64,000 bases of DNA from Tsukamurella sp. TY48 (GCF_019656655.1 NZ_BPMV01000001.1:62001-126000); one strand, 5' to 3'. Numbered from the stretch's first letter, positions 17,488-26,823 are shown. Notes: generated from the sequence alone by a model not told the origin. Translations and numbers: made by a program.

Positions 17488-18483
17488 GTGAGGATCGGCG
17501 AGGTGTCGCAGCGGTCCGGCGTCAGCGCGCGGATGTTGCGGCACTACGACGCGCTGGGCCTGGTCCGTCCGTCGGGGAGGTCGGTGTCGGGGTACCGCGA
17601 GTACGCCGACGCCGACCTCCGCCGCATCTTCCACGTGGAGAGCCTGCGCACACTGGGCCTCTCGCTCAAGGACATCGGGCGGGCGCTCGACGATCCGGCG
17701 TTCGCGCCGGCCGAGTTGGTGGATCGGCTGATCGCGCAGACGCAGGAGCAGATCGACGTGCAGACCACCCTGCTCGCGCGCCTGCGGCACGTCTACGCCG
17801 CGGGACCGGATGCCTGGGACGATGTGCTCGAGGTGGTGGCGCTGCTCAATCGGCTGAAGGCACCGTCGCCCGGTATCCGGCAGCAGGCCGCGCTGGGTGC
17901 CGCGGGGACAGCGCCCGGGCAGGCCCTGGCGGACGCGGTGCTGCGGGAGGAGAACCTCAACGTGGCCGGCGCCCTGCGCTGGGCGCTGCCCCGGGCCGAC
18001 GGCGATGCGGTCCGGGTTCTGCTCGGCGGCCTCGAATCCGACGATCCGCGAGTCCGGCGCCGTGCCGTGGACACGCTGATCGAGCTCCCCGCCGACGACG
18101 CGCTGCGCGGCGCGCTCTCGAACGCCGATCCGACGGTGCGCGCGGTGGCCGCCATCGAACTCGGCCACCGCGGGGACCCGGCCGCCGTGGGCGAGCTCGT
18201 CTCGATGATCCTGCGCGGCGACAGCGATGTCCCCGCCGCCGAATCGCTGGACGCCATCGCGGCCGCCGGCGACGACGGCGCGATCGTCGGCGCCCTCACC
18301 GATTCCTATGCCGCCGCCGACTATCCGGTGCGGCAGCGGTTGGTGCAGGCACTGGCGGAGATCCGCGGTCCCGCCGCAGCGGCCGCGCTGGCCTCGCTGC
18401 GCGACGATCCCGACCCTCGGATCGCGCGCACGGCGGATTACATCATCGATCGTCGTGCCGCCGAGGCGGTCACGGACCCGTGA
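17488..18483 (+). CDS. MerR-family regulator with C-terminal HEAT repeats
   Basis: 331 residues from GTG 17488 (AGGAGG at 17476-17482). N-terminal winged HTH RIGEVSQRSGVSARMLRHYDALGLVRPSGR, hallmark of MerR, then the dimerisation helix to about residue 100. From about 125 to 325 it consists of HEAT-type repeats (ESDDPRVRRRAVDTLIELP, NADPTVRAVAAIELGHRGD, DYPVRQRLVQALAEI) instead of the usual metal- or drug-binding tail. No cysteines in the HTH-helix region for metal sensing. The operon promoter has the MerR spacing. Its end overlaps the convergent phospholipase gene by 14 bases. Confidence 0.88.
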   Translation: MRIGEVSQRSGVSARMLRHYDALGLVRPSGRSVSGYREYADADLRRIFHVESLRTLGLSLKDIGRALDDPAFAPAELVDRLIAQTQEQIDVQTTLLARLRHVYAAGPDAWDDVLEVVALLNRLKAPSPGIRQQAALGAAGTAPGQALADAVLREENLNVAGALRWALPRADGDAVRVLLGGLESDDPRVRRRAVDTLIELPADDALRGALSNADPTVRAVAAIELGHRGDPAAVGELVSMILRGDSDVPAAESLDAIAAAGDDGAIVGALTDSYAAADYPVRQRLVQALAEIRGPAAAAALASLRDDPDPRIARTADYIIDRRAAEAVTDP

Positions 18484-20245
18484 AGGTCCAGTGCGTACCC
18501 GCGGGCCCGTGCACGACGATGTCGTAGGCACCGTCGCGCAGGGGTACGGTGAGCTCCGTCGTCCCCTGGACATCGGCGTGCAGCGGCGCGGAATCCGGTG
18601 CGTGATAGGGGAACACCGTGAAGTGAGCGCTGCGCTTGCCGGTGTTGCGCAGGCGCACCCGTAGCCCGTCGGACCGGCGCCGCACGGTGACCTCGGTGCG
18701 GTACGGCACGGGGCGCGTCGGCCGGGTGCCGGGCTCCTGACGGGGCCGCTGCCCCACGGCCGGCGCGTGCGGTTTCCACCGCGGGCGCAGGCTCCCGGTG
18801 GTGGCGGGCCGGTTCGAGGGTGGGAGCGACCGCGGGACCCGGAAGTCGAAGGCGCTGGTGAGATCGCCGGCAACGGTGCGCCGCCAGGGGGAGATGTGCG
18901 GCACCGAGATACCCAGCCACCGCTCCAGGAACCGGAGGGTGGACGTGTGGTCGAAGGTCTCCGATGAGACGAAACCGCCGATGGTCCACGGGGAGACGAT
19001 CGTCATGGGCACGCGGTTGCCGAGGCCGAGCGGCAGATCGCCCACCCACTCGTCGGTGGCGCTGCGGGGCGGCCGGGGTGGCGGCACGTGGTCGAAGTAG
19101 CCGTCGTTCTCGTCGTAGAGCAGGAAGAGCGCGGTGTGCCGCCAGACCTCCGGGTTGCGGCCGAGGGCGTCGAGGATGCGGTAGACGAGGTTGGCGGACG
19201 CGCGGGGCGACGAGGCGCTGGGGTGTTCCGACTCCCGTTCCGAGGCCACCACGTAGCTCACTGCGGGGAGTGTTCCGGCGGCGATGTCCGCGGCGATGCG
19301 ATCGGTGAGTGTGCCGGTGGGGCCGCGGCGCAGGCCGCGGAAGAACAGGTCGCGATCGGGCTGCGGGAGCGTGCGGGCGCGGGCATCCACCTCGGCGGCG
19401 CGGCGGGCGGCCTCGTCGGCGGGCAGCGTGCGCAGCCCCTGATAGAAGTCGTCGATCTCGGTGCCGAAGTCGCGGAACACGGCCTGCGAGACCTGTTTGA
19501 AGCGGCGGAAGAACTCGATGTTGTTGTCGGTGAAGTTGTCCCACTCCTGGTACACCTGCCACTCGACGCCCGCGTCCTGAAGGATTTCGCCGATGCAGGG
19601 CCAGTCGTAGCCGGGGTGGCCGCGGTCGTAGGCGGTGTTCTCCACCGCGCGCGCACCGGTGAGCGGTTCGTATCCGGTGTATCCGGAGAAGAAGTAGTTC
19701 CGGTTCGGTGACGTCGACGTGGGCACCGAGCAGAAGTAGTGATCGCACACCGTGAAGGCGTCGGCGAGCGCGTAGTGGAAGGGGATGTCCTGGCGGTCGT
19801 AGTAGGCCATCGTGGAATCGGTCTTCGCGGGGATCCAGCCGTCGTTCCAGCCGCCCGCGAGCGCAGCCTGGCCGCCCGTCCAGGTGTGGTCGAGGGCGTC
19901 GATGTTCTGCGCATCCATCTGCTGCCGTTCGGCCGCGCCGCGGACCGGGAAGGGCTGCACCGGCAGGCCCGTGCGCGTCGGCTGGTCGAAGACGCTGTGC
20001 CCGGTGCGCAGTCGCATCGCCGCGGGATCGTCGAAGCCCCGCACACCGCGCAACGTGCCGTAGTAGTGGTCGAAGGAGCGGTTCTCCTGCATCAGGAAGA
20101 TCACGTGGCGCAGGTCGCTGAGGTCGCCCGCCGCCGCGGGCTCGGCCATGGCCGATTGCAGGGGCGTGGGGAGCAGGCCTGCGCCCACTCCCCCGGCGGC
20201 CAGTGCACCTTTGAGGAAGACGCGCCGATTCGTTGCGGGCTTCAT
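18470..20245 (-). CDS. Tat-exported phospholipase C (phosphocholine-type, acid phosphatase AcpA superfamily)
   Basis: 591 residues from ATG 20245. Twin-arginine signal NRRVFLKGALAAGG, so it is folded before export. Catalytic domain opens with FLMQENRSFDHYYGTLRGV, including the Asn of the metal site, and has LYDENDGYFDHVPPP later. At the end is a single DUF756 beta domain (AHFTVFPYHAPDSAPLHADV ... YDIVVHGPAGTHWTF); Mycobacterium and Pseudomonas PlcC proteins often have two, so this is a shorter form. It likely cleaves phospholipids or sphingomyelin outside the cell and may serve in phosphate or host-lipid use. Confidence 0.9.
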   Translation of the reverse strand: MKPATNRRVFLKGALAAGGVGAGLLPTPLQSAMAEPAAAGDLSDLRHVIFLMQENRSFDHYYGTLRGVRGFDDPAAMRLRTGHSVFDQPTRTGLPVQPFPVRGAAERQQMDAQNIDALDHTWTGGQAALAGGWNDGWIPAKTDSTMAYYDRQDIPFHYALADAFTVCDHYFCSVPTSTSPNRNYFFSGYTGYEPLTGARAVENTAYDRGHPGYDWPCIGEILQDAGVEWQVYQEWDNFTDNNIEFFRRFKQVSQAVFRDFGTEIDDFYQGLRTLPADEAARRAAEVDARARTLPQPDRDLFFRGLRRGPTGTLTDRIAADIAAGTLPAVSYVVASERESEHPSASSPRASANLVYRILDALGRNPEVWRHTALFLLYDENDGYFDHVPPPRPPRSATDEWVGDLPLGLGNRVPMTIVSPWTIGGFVSSETFDHTSTLRFLERWLGISVPHISPWRRTVAGDLTSAFDFRVPRSLPPSNRPATTGSLRPRWKPHAPAVGQRPRQEPGTRPTRPVPYRTEVTVRRRSDGLRVRLRNTGKRSAHFTVFPYHAPDSAPLHADVQGTTELTVPLRDGAYDIVVHGPAGTHWTFTGP

Positions 20246-20334
20246 CCCGACCACGCTGACGCATCCGGCTGAATCGCGGGTGGAAAGGGCGTGAACCCGC
20301 GCCGGCGAGTTCACGACCTTCCACCCGCGGCCGA

Positions 20335-21051
20335 TCACGAGGTCGAGGGGCCCGCGACCGTCGGCGGAGCGAGCGGGGTGGATCGATCGCCGTAGCGCGC
20401 GGCGAAACCGTCGCACAGCGCCTCGATGCCCGACCGCAGCAGCGGCAGCGCTTCACACAGCTCGGGGCGCTCGATCGCGACCAGATCGCGCATCCGCGGA
20501 AGCTCCTCGATCAGCGGATCGTCGGCGAGGCCGGCGACGAAACCGACTCCGTCGAGCGAGGATCCGGGGGCCACGAGCACACGGCCGACCGCGCCGAGCC
20601 CGGCGCCCTGGACGTGATTCCACACGTGCAGGGCGAGTTCTGCGGAATCGTCGACCTTGCCGGTGAGGTGGTCGAGCGCCTCGACCAACCAGTCGAAGCA
20701 GGCCACCGACGACGGTGAGACGGCAGCCCGGGGAACGGCGTGCGCGAGCAACACCCACGGATGACGTAGGTACAGCCGCAGGTCGGTCTCGGCGGCGATG
20801 TGCACCCGACGGCGCCAATCCGGGTCTCCTAGGAGCTCTTCCGGATACAAGGCCCCCGCGCCCACCGCGGCCGCCATCTCCCGGATGAGCGTCTCCTTAT
20901 CGGGCACGTGCCGGTAGAGCGACATGGCTCCCGTTCCGAGAGCCTCGGCGATCCGGCGCATCGAGACCTTCTCCAGACCGCCCTCGTCGGCGAGGCGCAC
21001 CGCCTCGGCGACGATCGCCTCTCTGGTGAGCGCGGTCTCCGACACTGTCAC
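20335..21051 (-). CDS. TetR-family repressor of the adjacent MFS pump
   Basis: 238 residues from GTG 21051 (AGGAG 5 bases upstream). TetR HTH: TREAIVAEAVRLADEGGLEKVSMRRIAEALGTGAMSLYRHVPDKETL. The C-terminal part fits the TetR_C_1 ligand-binding domain of the TetR/TetD type. It is divergent from an MFS exporter across 102 bases that hold two near-identical dyad sites, so it very likely represses that pump and itself. Confidence 0.87.
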   Translation of the reverse strand: MTVSETALTREAIVAEAVRLADEGGLEKVSMRRIAEALGTGAMSLYRHVPDKETLIREMAAAVGAGALYPEELLGDPDWRRRVHIAAETDLRLYLRHPWVLLAHAVPRAAVSPSSVACFDWLVEALDHLTGKVDDSAELALHVWNHVQGAGLGAVGRVLVAPGSSLDGVGFVAGLADDPLIEELPRMRDLVAIERPELCEALPLLRSGIEALCDGFAARYGDRSTPLAPPTVAGPSTS

Positions 21052-21062
21052 TCCTCATCGCG

Positions 21063-21120
21063 TTGACCCTGCCCGAACGTTCTGCGTACAGTGTACCCAT
21101 CCGTTCTGCGTACGCCGTAC
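21063..21120. promoter_or_regulatory. Two TetR operator sites over the pump promoter
   Basis: Two copies of a 19-bp sequence starting CGTTCTGCGTAC at 21078-21096 and 21102-21120, 24 bp apart. Each contains GTAC half-sites; the second is a dyad GCGTAC-GCC-GTACGC extending to 21122. The first overlaps a plausible -10 TACAGT (21087-21092) 18 bp after TTGACC (21063-21068). Confidence 0.65.
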
Positions 21121-21153
21121 GCGTCGTCGTTGAGATCGTGTCAAGGAGTTCTC

Positions 21154-22626
21154 GTGTCCACCACCCCGCGCCGCGCCTGGGGCGGCCTCGCCGCGCTCCT
21201 GCTGCCGGTGTTCCTGGTCTCCATGGACGCCTCGGTCCTGTACCTGGCGATGCCGCACGTGACCGCGGCTCTGCATCCGAGTTCGGAACAGCAGCTGTGG
21301 ATCCTGGACATCTACCCCTTCATGCTGGCCGGACTCCTGATCACCATGGGCAACCTGGGCGACCGGTGGGGCCGCCGCCGCCTGATGACCTGGGGCGCCG
21401 CACTGTTCGGCGTGGCCTCGGTGTTCGCGGCGTTCGCCCCCACCCCGGGCCTGCTCATCGCCGCTCGCGCGCTGATGGGCGTCGGCGGCGCCACACTGCT
21501 GCCCGCCAGCCTGGCACTCATCGCCAACATGTTCCGCAACCCGCGTGATCGCGGCGTCGCCGTCGGCATCTGGACGGCGGCCTTCTCCTTCGGCGTGGCC
21601 GTGGGACCGGTTCTGGGCGGCCTTCTCCTGCACCACTACTGGTGGGGATCGGTGTTCCTCATCAACGCACCGGTCTTCCTCGCCTTCCTGGTGGCGGGGC
21701 CGCTGCTGATCGACGAATCGCGCACCGATACCTCGGCGCCGTTCGACCTCGTCGGCGTCGCACTGTCGATGGCCGCGATCTTCCCGCTGGTGTACGCGGT
21801 GAAGGCCTCGGCGAGCCACGGCGTCACCGCCACCACGCTCGGCGTAGGCGCCTTCGGCCTCGTCATGCTGGTCGCGTTCATCACGCAACAGCGGCGCGCC
21901 GCGCACCCGCTGATCCCGTTCGACCTGTTCCGCAACAAGGTCTTCGCGATGGCGATCTGCGGCACGATCATCGCCATCTCCACGCTCAGTTCGATGTCCT
22001 ACCTCACGGGCATCTACCTGCAGTCGGTGGTCGGACTGGATGTGCTGGCGGCGGCCTTCCTCGGGCTGCCCGCGGCCGCGACCGTGGCTTACTTCTCGAT
22101 GCGCGCACCGTGGATCCGTCAGTACCTGGGCCGGCAGTGGACCTTCACCGCGTCGCTGCTGTTCTCGGCCGCCGGCCAGTTCCTCCTGGTCGGGCTCGGC
22201 GTGGACGGCCCGACCTGGCTGTACGTGGTGGCCACCGTCGTGGCCGGCGTGGGCTACGGCACCCTGTTCACCTTCGTCTCGGAGACGGCCCTCGCGGCGG
22301 CGCCGCCGGAGCGGGCGGGCCAGGCGTCGTCGATGTCGGAGATGAGCTTCGAGCTGGGCACGGCGATGGGTCTCGCGATCCTCGGTTCGGTGGCCACCGC
22401 GGTCTTCACGCGGCACGACGGCATGTCGCGCACGCTCGGGGACACGCTCGCGCAGGCCGCGTCGATCGGCGGTGCCGACGGTGCCGCTCTCGCCGAGAGC
22501 GCGCGCTACGCGTGGGTCGACGCGGTGACCACCACCGTCGGGACGTCGGGTGTCCTGCTCATCGCGACGGCTGCCGCCGCGTGGGTTGTATTACGTGGAA
22601 CGCGGGAAGTGATCACCGTCGCATGA
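21154..22626 (+). CDS. MFS drug efflux transporter, DHA2 (14-helix) type
   Basis: 490 residues from GTG 21154 with AAGGAG upstream. Hydrophobic profile of about 14 helices; motif A GNLGDRWGRRRLM after helix 2, motif C-like GVAVGPVLGGLLL in helix 5, and the early signature LVSMDASVLYLAMPHV of the EmrB/QacA/SmvA family. Proton-coupled export of cationic or hydrophobic compounds is expected. Under control of the divergent TetR. Confidence 0.9.
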   Translation: MSTTPRRAWGGLAALLLPVFLVSMDASVLYLAMPHVTAALHPSSEQQLWILDIYPFMLAGLLITMGNLGDRWGRRRLMTWGAALFGVASVFAAFAPTPGLLIAARALMGVGGATLLPASLALIANMFRNPRDRGVAVGIWTAAFSFGVAVGPVLGGLLLHHYWWGSVFLINAPVFLAFLVAGPLLIDESRTDTSAPFDLVGVALSMAAIFPLVYAVKASASHGVTATTLGVGAFGLVMLVAFITQQRRAAHPLIPFDLFRNKVFAMAICGTIIAISTLSSMSYLTGIYLQSVVGLDVLAAAFLGLPAAATVAYFSMRAPWIRQYLGRQWTFTASLLFSAAGQFLLVGLGVDGPTWLYVVATVVAGVGYGTLFTFVSETALAAAPPERAGQASSMSEMSFELGTAMGLAILGSVATAVFTRHDGMSRTLGDTLAQAASIGGADGAALAESARYAWVDAVTTTVGTSGVLLIATAAAAWVVLRGTREVITVA

Positions 22627-22629
22627 TCT

Positions 22630-22658
22630 TTGACGCTGTCAATTCACACGTTTACTAT
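22630..22658 (+). promoter_or_regulatory. Consensus promoter, probably leaderless transcript
   Basis: TTGACG (22630-22635), 17-bp spacer, TACTAT (22653-22658). The next ATG is at 22666, 7 bases after the -10, so transcription should start at or one base before the start codon. No ribosome site is present. Confidence 0.65.
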
Positions 22659-22665
22659 CGCGTTC

Positions 22666-23280
22666 ATGACGGCGACTGAAGTGCTCCTCCCCGCCCCGTC
22701 TGACGCATGGTCGATGCTCGCGGCGTGGTCCGCGGTCGTCGCTGCGGTGTTCGAGCAGGAGGACCTTCGCCCCGAAGGACCGGGGGTGGCCCACTTCGCC
22801 GACGGTGGCGGATCCGAGTTCGACCTCGCCCTGCTGTCGGGCGGTCGGGCCAGCATCGTCGGCTTCGACCGCGAAGCCGGCGATACCGACCTGCGTGGCC
22901 GCGACGATCTGGTGGCCGCCGGTGCCCCGCGGTGGTGGTTCGCCGCACTCCCCGAGGGGGCGACAGCGCCGAACTTCGCCTACGGCTTCGACGGCACGTC
23001 GTGGTCGGCGGTGGGCCACAACCCGGACCTGATCACCAAGGCGCATTTCACGCCCGGTCCGGCGACCGATCCCGAGACCGCGGCGGGCGTACTCGCCGAT
23101 GTCCTCTCGCAGGCCTACGAGGACAACCTGGACGGCGACTACCCCGCCGACGCCGAAGCGGTCGAGGCCCTGCTCGCAGCGGGTGAACACATCGACGAGG
23201 GCACCCTGCGCCGCGCACTCGGCGGCGACTACGGCGACATCGCCCTCGGTGTGGCGACGGCGGCCCGCTTCCGCCGCTAG
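22666..23280 (+). CDS. Conserved hypothetical protein (leaderless)
   Basis: 204 residues from ATG 22666; the frame continues upstream but the promoter position fixes this start. Acidic, soluble, no signal peptide or membrane helix. Notable segments: GGGSEFDLALLSGGRASIVGFDRE, PRWWFAALPEGA and an acidic C-terminal helical part. I do not recognise the family; it looks like one of the actinobacterial proteins without assigned function. Convergent with the next gene, the two stops overlapping. Confidence 0.75.
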   Translation: MTATEVLLPAPSDAWSMLAAWSAVVAAVFEQEDLRPEGPGVAHFADGGGSEFDLALLSGGRASIVGFDREAGDTDLRGRDDLVAAGAPRWWFAALPEGATAPNFAYGFDGTSWSAVGHNPDLITKAHFTPGPATDPETAAGVLADVLSQAYEDNLDGDYPADAEAVEALLAAGEHIDEGTLRRALGGDYGDIALGVATAARFRR

Positions 23281-23699
23281 CGCGGGTCGAGGCGGAACAC
23301 GGGGATCACGCGGCCTCCGGCGGTCTCCTGGTACTTCGTGAAGCCCTCGGAGCGCTCCTCGAAGCGAGTCCATGCGGCGTCGCGCTCAGCACCGGTGAGC
23401 TCGCGGGCGGTGACCCGTGCGGACGAGATGCCGCCCTCGTCGTCCGGGTACTCGATCTCGATGTCCGGGTGCGCGACCAGGTTGTAGTACCACGACGGGT
23501 TCTTCGGCGAGCCGCCCGCGGATGCGGGGATCAGCCAACTGTCGCCGTCCCGGATACCGGCGAGCGGATTGATCCTCGGCTCCCCCGATTTGGCACCCAC
23601 GCTGTGCACGAGCACCAGAGCGCGGCCGAAGCCCATCGCCGAGACGGTGCCGTTGTTCGCGCGGAATTCCTCGATGATGTCCTTGTTGAAATCGCTCAC
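23277..23699 (-). CDS. Deazaflavin (F420)-dependent nitroreductase family protein (DDN-like)
   Basis: 140 residues from GTG 23699. The split beta-barrel pattern LVLVHSVGAKSGEPRINPLAG, DSWLIPASAGGSPKNPSWYYNLVAHPDIEIEYP and WTRFEERSEGFTKYQ...R.IPVFRL is the DDN/FDOR-B family (compare Rv3547). The residues GAKSG and KNPSWYYNL contact F420 in that family. Probable F420H2-dependent quinone reductase, at the membrane or in the cytosol. Confidence 0.88.
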   Translation of the reverse strand: MSDFNKDIIEEFRANNGTVSAMGFGRALVLVHSVGAKSGEPRINPLAGIRDGDSWLIPASAGGSPKNPSWYYNLVAHPDIEIEYPDDEGGISSARVTARELTGAERDAAWTRFEERSEGFTKYQETAGGRVIPVFRLDPR

Positions 23700-23749
23700 G
23701 GCACCATTGTGCTCCAGATCCGTAGTGGCCGCCGAGATCACGCCGAGAC

Positions 23750-25264
23750 TCAGGAGAGGACGTCGCGCTCCGTGGTCGGGGGTGCCACAGAGCGGCGCAA
23801 GGTCTCGCCTCGGAAGAACGCCGGGTGCGTCGCACGCCGGACGAGCATGAGCGCCGCGCCCAGCAGGAGCAGGCCGAACCCGATGTAGAAGACGATGCCG
23901 ATGCCGAACAGCGATGCGCCGCTGCCGTTCGCGGGATCGAGGCTCTCCTGGACCGAGATCGCGAAAACGATCGCCAGGATGGTGCCGCCGACCGCGGGGA
24001 AGAGGCACTTGTAGATGAAGTCGTGGGGGCTGCGCAGCAGTTCGCGGCGGAAGAACCAGACGCAGGCGAAGGCGGTGATCCCGTAGTACCAGCAGATCAT
24101 GATGCCCAGCGCGGCGATGGTGTCGAGGAGCGCGCGGTCGGAGAGCATTTTGACCACCGTGTAGAAGACGGCGGTCACCACGCCGGACACCACGGTGGCG
24201 TAGGTCGGCACGAGGTAGCGCGGATGCACCGACGCCATCTTCTTGGGGAAGGCGCCGTAGGCACCCATCGCGAGCATCGTGCGCGCGGCAGGGAGGAAGG
24301 TGGTCTGCAGGCTGGCGATCGACGAGGCGAAGATCGCGAGGAACAGCATGGTTCCGCCGACATCGCCGAGGACCGGATTCGCGAGGGGACGGAAGACGTT
24401 CTCCGAGTTCTCCGGGTTGCCGAGCCCCAGCCCCTCCGTGCCGACGCCGGCGTACATCATGACCGCGACGGCCACCAGCAGGTACGTGATCAGGATCGAC
24501 ACCACCGACAGCAGGCCGGCCCGGCCGGGCACCTTGTTCGGGTCCTTCGACTCCTCGCCGAGCGTGAGACAGGTGTCCCAGCCCCAGAACGCGAAGATCG
24601 AGCCGGTGAGGCCGATCACGAACGCCGCGATGGTGACGCCGGTGAACGGGTTGAACCAGTCCATCGAGAACGACAGCCCCGTGGGCACGCCCGCCGAGCG
24701 GACGATCGCGGTGACGGCGAACACCACCAGAACCACCATCTGGAAGCCGACCAGCACGTACTGCACCGCAGTGCTGGTGGTGATTCCGCGACCCGCGATC
24801 GCGGTGGCGATCAGCAGGAAAGCCAGCGTGGTGGCGATGTTGATCGCCCTGTTCCCGGCGAGGTCGGCGAGCGCGTCGTTCCCGGTGACCTGGGCGAGGA
24901 AGAGGTAGAAGTAATCCACGGCGATCGCCGCCAGGTTCGAGAGCACGATGATGGTGGCCAGGACCATGCCCCAGCCGCACATCCAACCGATGTACGGGCC
25001 GAAAGCCTTGGTGGACCAGGTGAACGAGGCGCCGCAGTCCGGCACTCGCGAGTTGAGCTCGCGGTAGGCGTAGGCGGTCAGGAACATCGGAATGAACCCG
25101 GCGATGAAGATCGCGGGCATCTTCAGCCCCACCGCGGCCACGATGAGTCCGATGCTGGCGGTCAGCGTGTATCCGGGGGCGACTGTCGAAATGCCCAGCA
25201 CCGCACCGGCGAACGTGCCGATGCGCCCGCGTGCGAGTCCCTTGTCGACGACGTCTGCGGACAT
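23750..25264 (-). CDS. APC-superfamily amino acid/polyamine permease
   Basis: 504 residues, about 12 membrane helices. First helix ends in the APC signature AVLGISTVAPGYTLTASIG; TM3 region has GASFTWSTKAFGPYIGWMCGW. Its start overlaps the universal stress gene by one base, which itself overlaps the TetR gene by four, so the three are one operon. The divergent partner encodes agmatine breakdown, so agmatine, putrescine or a related amine is the likely substrate (inference). Confidence 0.85.
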   Translation of the reverse strand: MSADVVDKGLARGRIGTFAGAVLGISTVAPGYTLTASIGLIVAAVGLKMPAIFIAGFIPMFLTAYAYRELNSRVPDCGASFTWSTKAFGPYIGWMCGWGMVLATIIVLSNLAAIAVDYFYLFLAQVTGNDALADLAGNRAINIATTLAFLLIATAIAGRGITTSTAVQYVLVGFQMVVLVVFAVTAIVRSAGVPTGLSFSMDWFNPFTGVTIAAFVIGLTGSIFAFWGWDTCLTLGEESKDPNKVPGRAGLLSVVSILITYLLVAVAVMMYAGVGTEGLGLGNPENSENVFRPLANPVLGDVGGTMLFLAIFASSIASLQTTFLPAARTMLAMGAYGAFPKKMASVHPRYLVPTYATVVSGVVTAVFYTVVKMLSDRALLDTIAALGIMICWYYGITAFACVWFFRRELLRSPHDFIYKCLFPAVGGTILAIVFAISVQESLDPANGSGASLFGIGIVFYIGFGLLLLGAALMLVRRATHPAFFRGETLRRSVAPPTTERDVLS

Positions 25265-26127
25265 CAGATCCCCTCCTTCGGAACCACGACCATCGGGACG
25301 TCGAGGCGACGGAGCATCTTGGCCGCCGTCGAGCCGAGGAACAGGCGGCGGGGCGCCGCGAGGCGGGACGATCCGACCATGATGATGTCTCCGCTCTCCC
25401 AGCCGACCTGCTCGACGGCGTCTTCCACGGTGGGTCCGACCGCGACGGAGACCGAGACCGGCACGCTTCCGGAGAGGCGCGCTCGCGCCTCGTCGAGCAC
25501 GCGCTCGGCGTGGTCACGGGCCTGGTCCTGCGCGACCGGATCGGCCCGACGATGCCCGGGCATCAGGTCGAGTGCCACGAGGGAGATCAGTCGGAGCGGG
25601 ACCTCGGCGCGTGCGGCCGAGGCGATGGCCACATCGAGGAGCTCGTCGGCCCCCGCACGGGTGCCGACGGCGCAGGTGATGCGGCGAATCGTGGGAAGGG
25701 CGAGATCCGCGTACCCACGCGGTGCCACGAGGAGCCCCACCGACGATGAATGGATCAGGTCGTTGGCCACCGATCCGAGCGAATGCGAGCCGAGCAGGCC
25801 GCCGCCGGTGCCGCCGATCACGACGGCGTCCGCGCCCAGCCGCTCCGCCTCGGCGATGATCCCCTCCGCGGGAGAGTCACTCACTCGGACGTGCGTGCTG
25901 ACCGCGACATCGGCGGGCACGGCCGCGACCGCGGCACGCAGCCACTCGTCGGCCTGCGCGGTGAGCACCTGATCCACGAAGTCCCCGGGCGTGATGGGTG
26001 CCGCGGCGTCGGGCGGCACGATCATTCCCACCGCGAGGTCGGTTCGCATGCTGCGGGCCACCTGCACCCCGAGGGCCACGGCGTCCCGGCCGCCGTCGGT
26101 GGCGAGGTAGGCGACGAAGATCGTCAT
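25264..26127 (-). CDS. Tandem universal stress protein
   Basis: 287 residues in two UspA folds (about 1-140 and 150-287). The ATP-binding pattern G-2x-G-9x-G(S/T) is seen as VIGGTGGGLLGSHSLGSVANDLI in the first and MVGSSRLAAPRRLFLGSTAAKML in the second. No membrane segment. Lies between a TetR regulator and an APC permease with overlapping ends. USP proteins often modulate transporters; that would fit here. Confidence 0.88.
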   Translation of the reverse strand: MTIFVAYLATDGGRDAVALGVQVARSMRTDLAVGMIVPPDAAAPITPGDFVDQVLTAQADEWLRAAVAAVPADVAVSTHVRVSDSPAEGIIAEAERLGADAVVIGGTGGGLLGSHSLGSVANDLIHSSSVGLLVAPRGYADLALPTIRRITCAVGTRAGADELLDVAIASAARAEVPLRLISLVALDLMPGHRRADPVAQDQARDHAERVLDEARARLSGSVPVSVSVAVGPTVEDAVEQVGWESGDIIMVGSSRLAAPRRLFLGSTAAKMLRRLDVPMVVVPKEGI

Positions 26128-26795
26128 CGCCGCTCCCCCGGTCCGGCGGACGCGAGCACGGCTCGGTCGTCGGCGGTGAGCATCTCCCGCAGGCCACGGA
26201 TCATGGCTTCGAGTCCCACGTCGAACGCCTGCTGTGCGCGGGCCGGCCCCTTCGGGGCGGCGGCCACCACCCGGCGCAACGATGCGGATGCGGGGTCGTC
26301 GGCGTCGAGGTGGAAGATCTCGTCGGGGGCGGCGGTGTCGATCGCGGCGCCCAGCATGAAGTCGTCGATCGCCACGATCACGGCCAGTACCCGGCCCTCC
26401 GGAAAGCCCGCACGCAGGAGTCCGGCGGCCGCCGATTGATAGTCGAGGACGGTGGCACCGGCCGCGATGGTCTCCGTGGCCAGGAGCCGCACCGCCGAGG
26501 GGTGGGCGGCGAACGCGGCGCGGTACCCGCGCGCCCAGGCCTCGACGGCCTCATCCCAGGGCAGCGTGTCGAACCACGCCCCGTCGACGTCTTTCGTGAC
26601 CGCCTCGCGGACGAGTTCGACGACGGCACCACGTCCGTCCACGTGGTGGTAGATCGATGACACCTGCACCCCGAGGCGGCGGGCCAGCGCCGGCATGGTG
26701 AAGCCGCCGTCGCGATCGATGAGTTCGAGCGCGGCCGCGCCGATCGATGCGCGATCGATCTGCGGTGTGCTGGGTCGTCCGACACGTCTGCTCAC
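26124..26795 (-). CDS. TetR-family regulator of the agmatine locus
   Basis: 223 residues from GTG 26795 (VSRRVGRPSTPQ); a TTG at 26822 is in frame but adds an unlikely head. HTH: IDRASIGAAALELIDRDGGFTMPALARRLGVQVSSIYHHV. The C-terminal domain resembles TetR_C_1. First gene of the operon with the stress protein and the permease. In the 142 bases to the divergent aguB-like gene there are two copies of a dyad, which are its probable operators. Confidence 0.85.
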   Translation of the reverse strand: MSRRVGRPSTPQIDRASIGAAALELIDRDGGFTMPALARRLGVQVSSIYHHVDGRGAVVELVREAVTKDVDGAWFDTLPWDEAVEAWARGYRAAFAAHPSAVRLLATETIAAGATVLDYQSAAAGLLRAGFPEGRVLAVIVAIDDFMLGAAIDTAAPDEIFHLDADDPASASLRRVVAAAPKGPARAQQAFDVGLEAMIRGLREMLTADDRAVLASAGPGERR

Positions 26796-26823
26796 GTGCG
26801 CGAACTTACCCGAAGTCGACAAC

